Of a stretch of 6,906 bases of DNA, positions 5,245 to 6,906 are shown piece after piece; position 1 is the stretch's first letter; each line of letters starts with the position of its first letter. Under the pieces are notes generated by a model, which saw only the letters and a program-made list of their open reading frames with translations, was not told the DNA's origin and made no database searches. The position numbers and the translations under genes were made by a program. Source of the DNA: Candidatus Woesearchaeota archaeon (GTDB taxonomy: Archaea; Nanobdellota; Nanobdellia; Woesearchaeales; UBA11576); assembly GCA_030591125.1 (NCBI GenBank), contig JAUVBP010000062.1, positions 1-6,906 on the forward strand, given 5' to 3'.

Positions 5245-6906
5245 TCCTCATTCAGCACTTTCTGTATATCATTCGCCTTCTTCTCACCTATCTTGGATAT
5301 CTCCCGTAATTCTTCAGGTGAAGCATTGAACACTCCATTGATGCTTCCGAACTTCTCAAGAAGCGGCTTTGCCAGCGTCGGCCCTACTCCAGGCAATGAA
5401 CTCACGATATACTCCTGTTGTTCCTTCAGTCCCAATGGCTTGTTGCTTCCATGAGGGTTGAACTCTTTTGATTCAGGATCCTGCTCTCGTTTGGCGATCA
5501 CAGCCATCAGCATGGCGCTCTCTCTCGGAGTCTTTGTCTGTATCACCGGTATGCCATAGCTCACAGTTATCGTGGCAAGCATCCCGCGCACTGCATTAGG
5601 GTGTATGTTCCGTTGTGAATACATATCAGCATCACCCTCTATTATCATGAGCGGCCGTTCATAGCTCTCCTTCAGCTTCCGCATCTGGTCAAGCAATCTT
5701 CCATCGACGAGAGAATCTGCAAAATCAGGCACTTTCTTGTACTCGACGCCGACGCGACTAGACAAGATGTAATCCCCCACATCAAGCGATTGTAATTTGA
5801 TATCTGCACCCATGTCAACAAGATCTTTTATCACTCCTGCAGCCTTCTCCCTTGCGTCAGCAAATATTGTAAGATTGAGCTCCGGTGCGATGAACCTGTC
5901 AAGTCCTGCATCTTTTTTCTCTGTGAACCCTGCAAATCTTGATTTTAGGCTGGCGAGCTCACGATGCATACGCTTCTCTTTGTGGTGTGCGCTCCATTTG
6001 TACCCTTCATCCCGCGTCCCTTTTGTCATGAGCACCAGGACCCTTCCTTTATCCTGTCTCCCTGTACGGCCACGTCGCTGTATGGTCCTTATCCCTGAAG
6101 GTATGGGTTCATAGAACAGCACCAGATCGACACAAGGGATGTCTATCCCTTCCTCTGCGACAGAAGTGGCGACAAGACAGTTGAACTCACCTGCCTTGAA
6201 GTCTTCAAGCATCTGTTTCTGCTCTTTCTGAGACAGGCCAGTACCGTTCTTCTTTGCCTGCCCGACAAACATCCTCGCATCAGCATCAGGTATGTCCTCC
6301 AACGCTTCTTTTATCTGCTTGGCGCTGTCCCTGTACTGGTTGAATATGATTATCTTGACATCTTTCTTCTTGACTTCATTCCCGATGATCTCTTTCAGTT
6401 TAGCCAGCTTAGGGTGCTCTGTCTCAGATTCTATCAGGTTCCTCGTGAGGATGTATGCAGACTTGAAGTTGAGGTCGTTCGCAAGATTCTTCACCGCCTT
6501 GACTTTTGAGTTTGGCGCATCAGAATATATGCGACCGATATAGTCATGGACTGCACGCACACCTTGCGTCTCTATCAGTTCTATTGCGTGTTCTGTTTTC
6601 ATCGCCTCTGCAAGAAGTGAAACTGATTTCAGTATCTCGAATGTCTTGTCTCCTTTGGCGATCTCACCGTGCAGGTATGCCTGGAGCTTGAGTATCTGTG
6701 TCTTTCCCCCGGTCATCCGACGGGAATCTATGTACCCGTGATCTTTCACTTCCTGTAGCTTGCTGTTGTAGCACGCCTTGAGGTAATCCCTTACCTTCTC
6801 GAACTCTTTAGGGAAATCAATCTTGACCCAGTCTATTTTGGTCTCTTGGATGTATGGCTTTACATCAGGATCATTATCCGTCCGTACTTCTACATCCTCT
6901 ATGAAC
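5238..6906 (-). CDS. hef: Hef helicase-nuclease (FANCM/XPF-like), C-terminal 555 residues
   Basis: Hef is the archaeal fusion of an SF2 helicase and an XPF-type nuclease that processes stalled forks and branched DNA. The frame is open to the right edge, so the first helicase domain lies outside. The codon at 6749 that could be read as a start is an internal GTG, and clear coding sequence continues upstream of it (for example WVKIDFPKEFEKVRDYLKAC). Helicase motif V is ATSVAEEGIDIP (6170-6135) and motif VI is QRRGRTGR (6080-6057). The nuclease domain shows GDY (5777-5769) and EYKKVPD (5744-5724), equivalent to the family's ERKxxxD with Arg replaced by Tyr. Two helix-hairpin-helix units, SLPGVGPTLA and ISKIGEKKA, end the protein (5399-5241). 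Catalytic Asp, Glu, Lys and Asp positions are kept, so nuclease activity is expected. Confidence 0.95.
   Translation of the reverse strand, partial: FIEDVEVRTDNDPDVKPYIQETKIDWVKIDFPKEFEKVRDYLKACYNSKLQEVKDHGYIDSRRMTGGKTQILKLQAYLHGEIAKGDKTFEILKSVSLLAEAMKTEHAIELIETQGVRAVHDYIGRIYSDAPNSKVKAVKNLANDLNFKSAYILTRNLIESETEHPKLAKLKEIIGNEVKKKDVKIIIFNQYRDSAKQIKEALEDIPDADARMFVGQAKKNGTGLSQKEQKQMLEDFKAGEFNCLVATSVAEEGIDIPCVDLVLFYEPIPSGIRTIQRRGRTGRQDKGRVLVLMTKGTRDEGYKWSAHHKEKRMHRELASLKSRFAGFTEKKDAGLDRFIAPELNLTIFADAREKAAGVIKDLVDMGADIKLQSLDVGDYILSSRVGVEYKKVPDFADSLVDGRLLDQMRKLKESYERPLMIIEGDADMYSQRNIHPNAVRGMLATITVSYGIPVIQTKTPRESAMLMAVIAKREQDPESKEFNPHGSNKPLGLKEQQEYIVSSLPGVGPTLAKPLLEKFGSINGVFNASPEELREISKIGEKKANDIQKVLNEDY

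Noticed and set aside
5238..6749. hef taken as a complete 503-residue gene starting at 6749
   Set aside because: The codon is GTG inside an open frame that continues with Hef-like sequence to the window edge, and the first helicase domain is missing, so this is an internal position.
1..6906. CRISPR array, insertion sequence, toxin-antitoxin or prophage genes
   Set aside because: No regularly spaced direct repeats, transposase motifs, terminal inverted repeats or phage-type proteins were found; every sizeable coding region is a recognisable cellular gene, or the single unknown membrane protein.

Overview
The window looks like a chromosomal segment from an archaeon, most likely of the DPANN group (Woesearchaeota/Pacearchaeota/Nanoarchaeota-like). 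Three things support this: archaeal-type ribosomal proteins L3 and L4 in the order L3-L4, an archaeal Hef helicase-nuclease, and a DNA primase whose catalytic (PriS) and Fe-S (PriL) parts are fused in one short polypeptide, an arrangement known from Nanoarchaeum equitans. TATA-like boxes, weak or absent Shine-Dalgarno sequences and one probable leaderless start also fit archaea. The phylum assignment is inference from protein features only.

Layout. The left third is on the minus strand: a PriS-PriL fusion primase (1564-3231), a 280-base AT-rich gap holding the probable promoter of the ribosomal operon, rpl3 (297-1283), and the first 90 codons of rpl4 (1-270, running off the left edge). A 206-base divergent gap (3232-3437) carries the primase promoter and a GC-rich inverted-repeat element. 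The centre is on the plus strand: a small TOPRIM protein of the UPF0292 type (3438-3809), an HtpX-like M48 membrane metalloprotease (3856-4716), and an unrecognised four-helix membrane protein (about 4720-5244) that starts only a few bases after htpX. The right end is the C-terminal 555 codons of Hef on the minus strand (5238-6906), convergent with the membrane protein gene and overlapping its 3' end by 7 bases.

How the genes fit together. The primase makes replication primers, Hef processes stalled or branched replication forks, and the TOPRIM protein is probably a nucleic-acid enzyme of unknown specificity, so the flanks have a replication/repair flavour beside the head of a ribosomal protein operon. 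HtpX and its neighbour are probably a separate two-gene unit for membrane protein quality control. No tRNA, rRNA, CRISPR array, insertion sequence or prophage gene is seen. The region reads as ordinary core archaeal genome. The items most worth a second look are the compact primase with its cysteine-rich insert, the structured leader before the TOPRIM gene, and the unknown HtpX partner.
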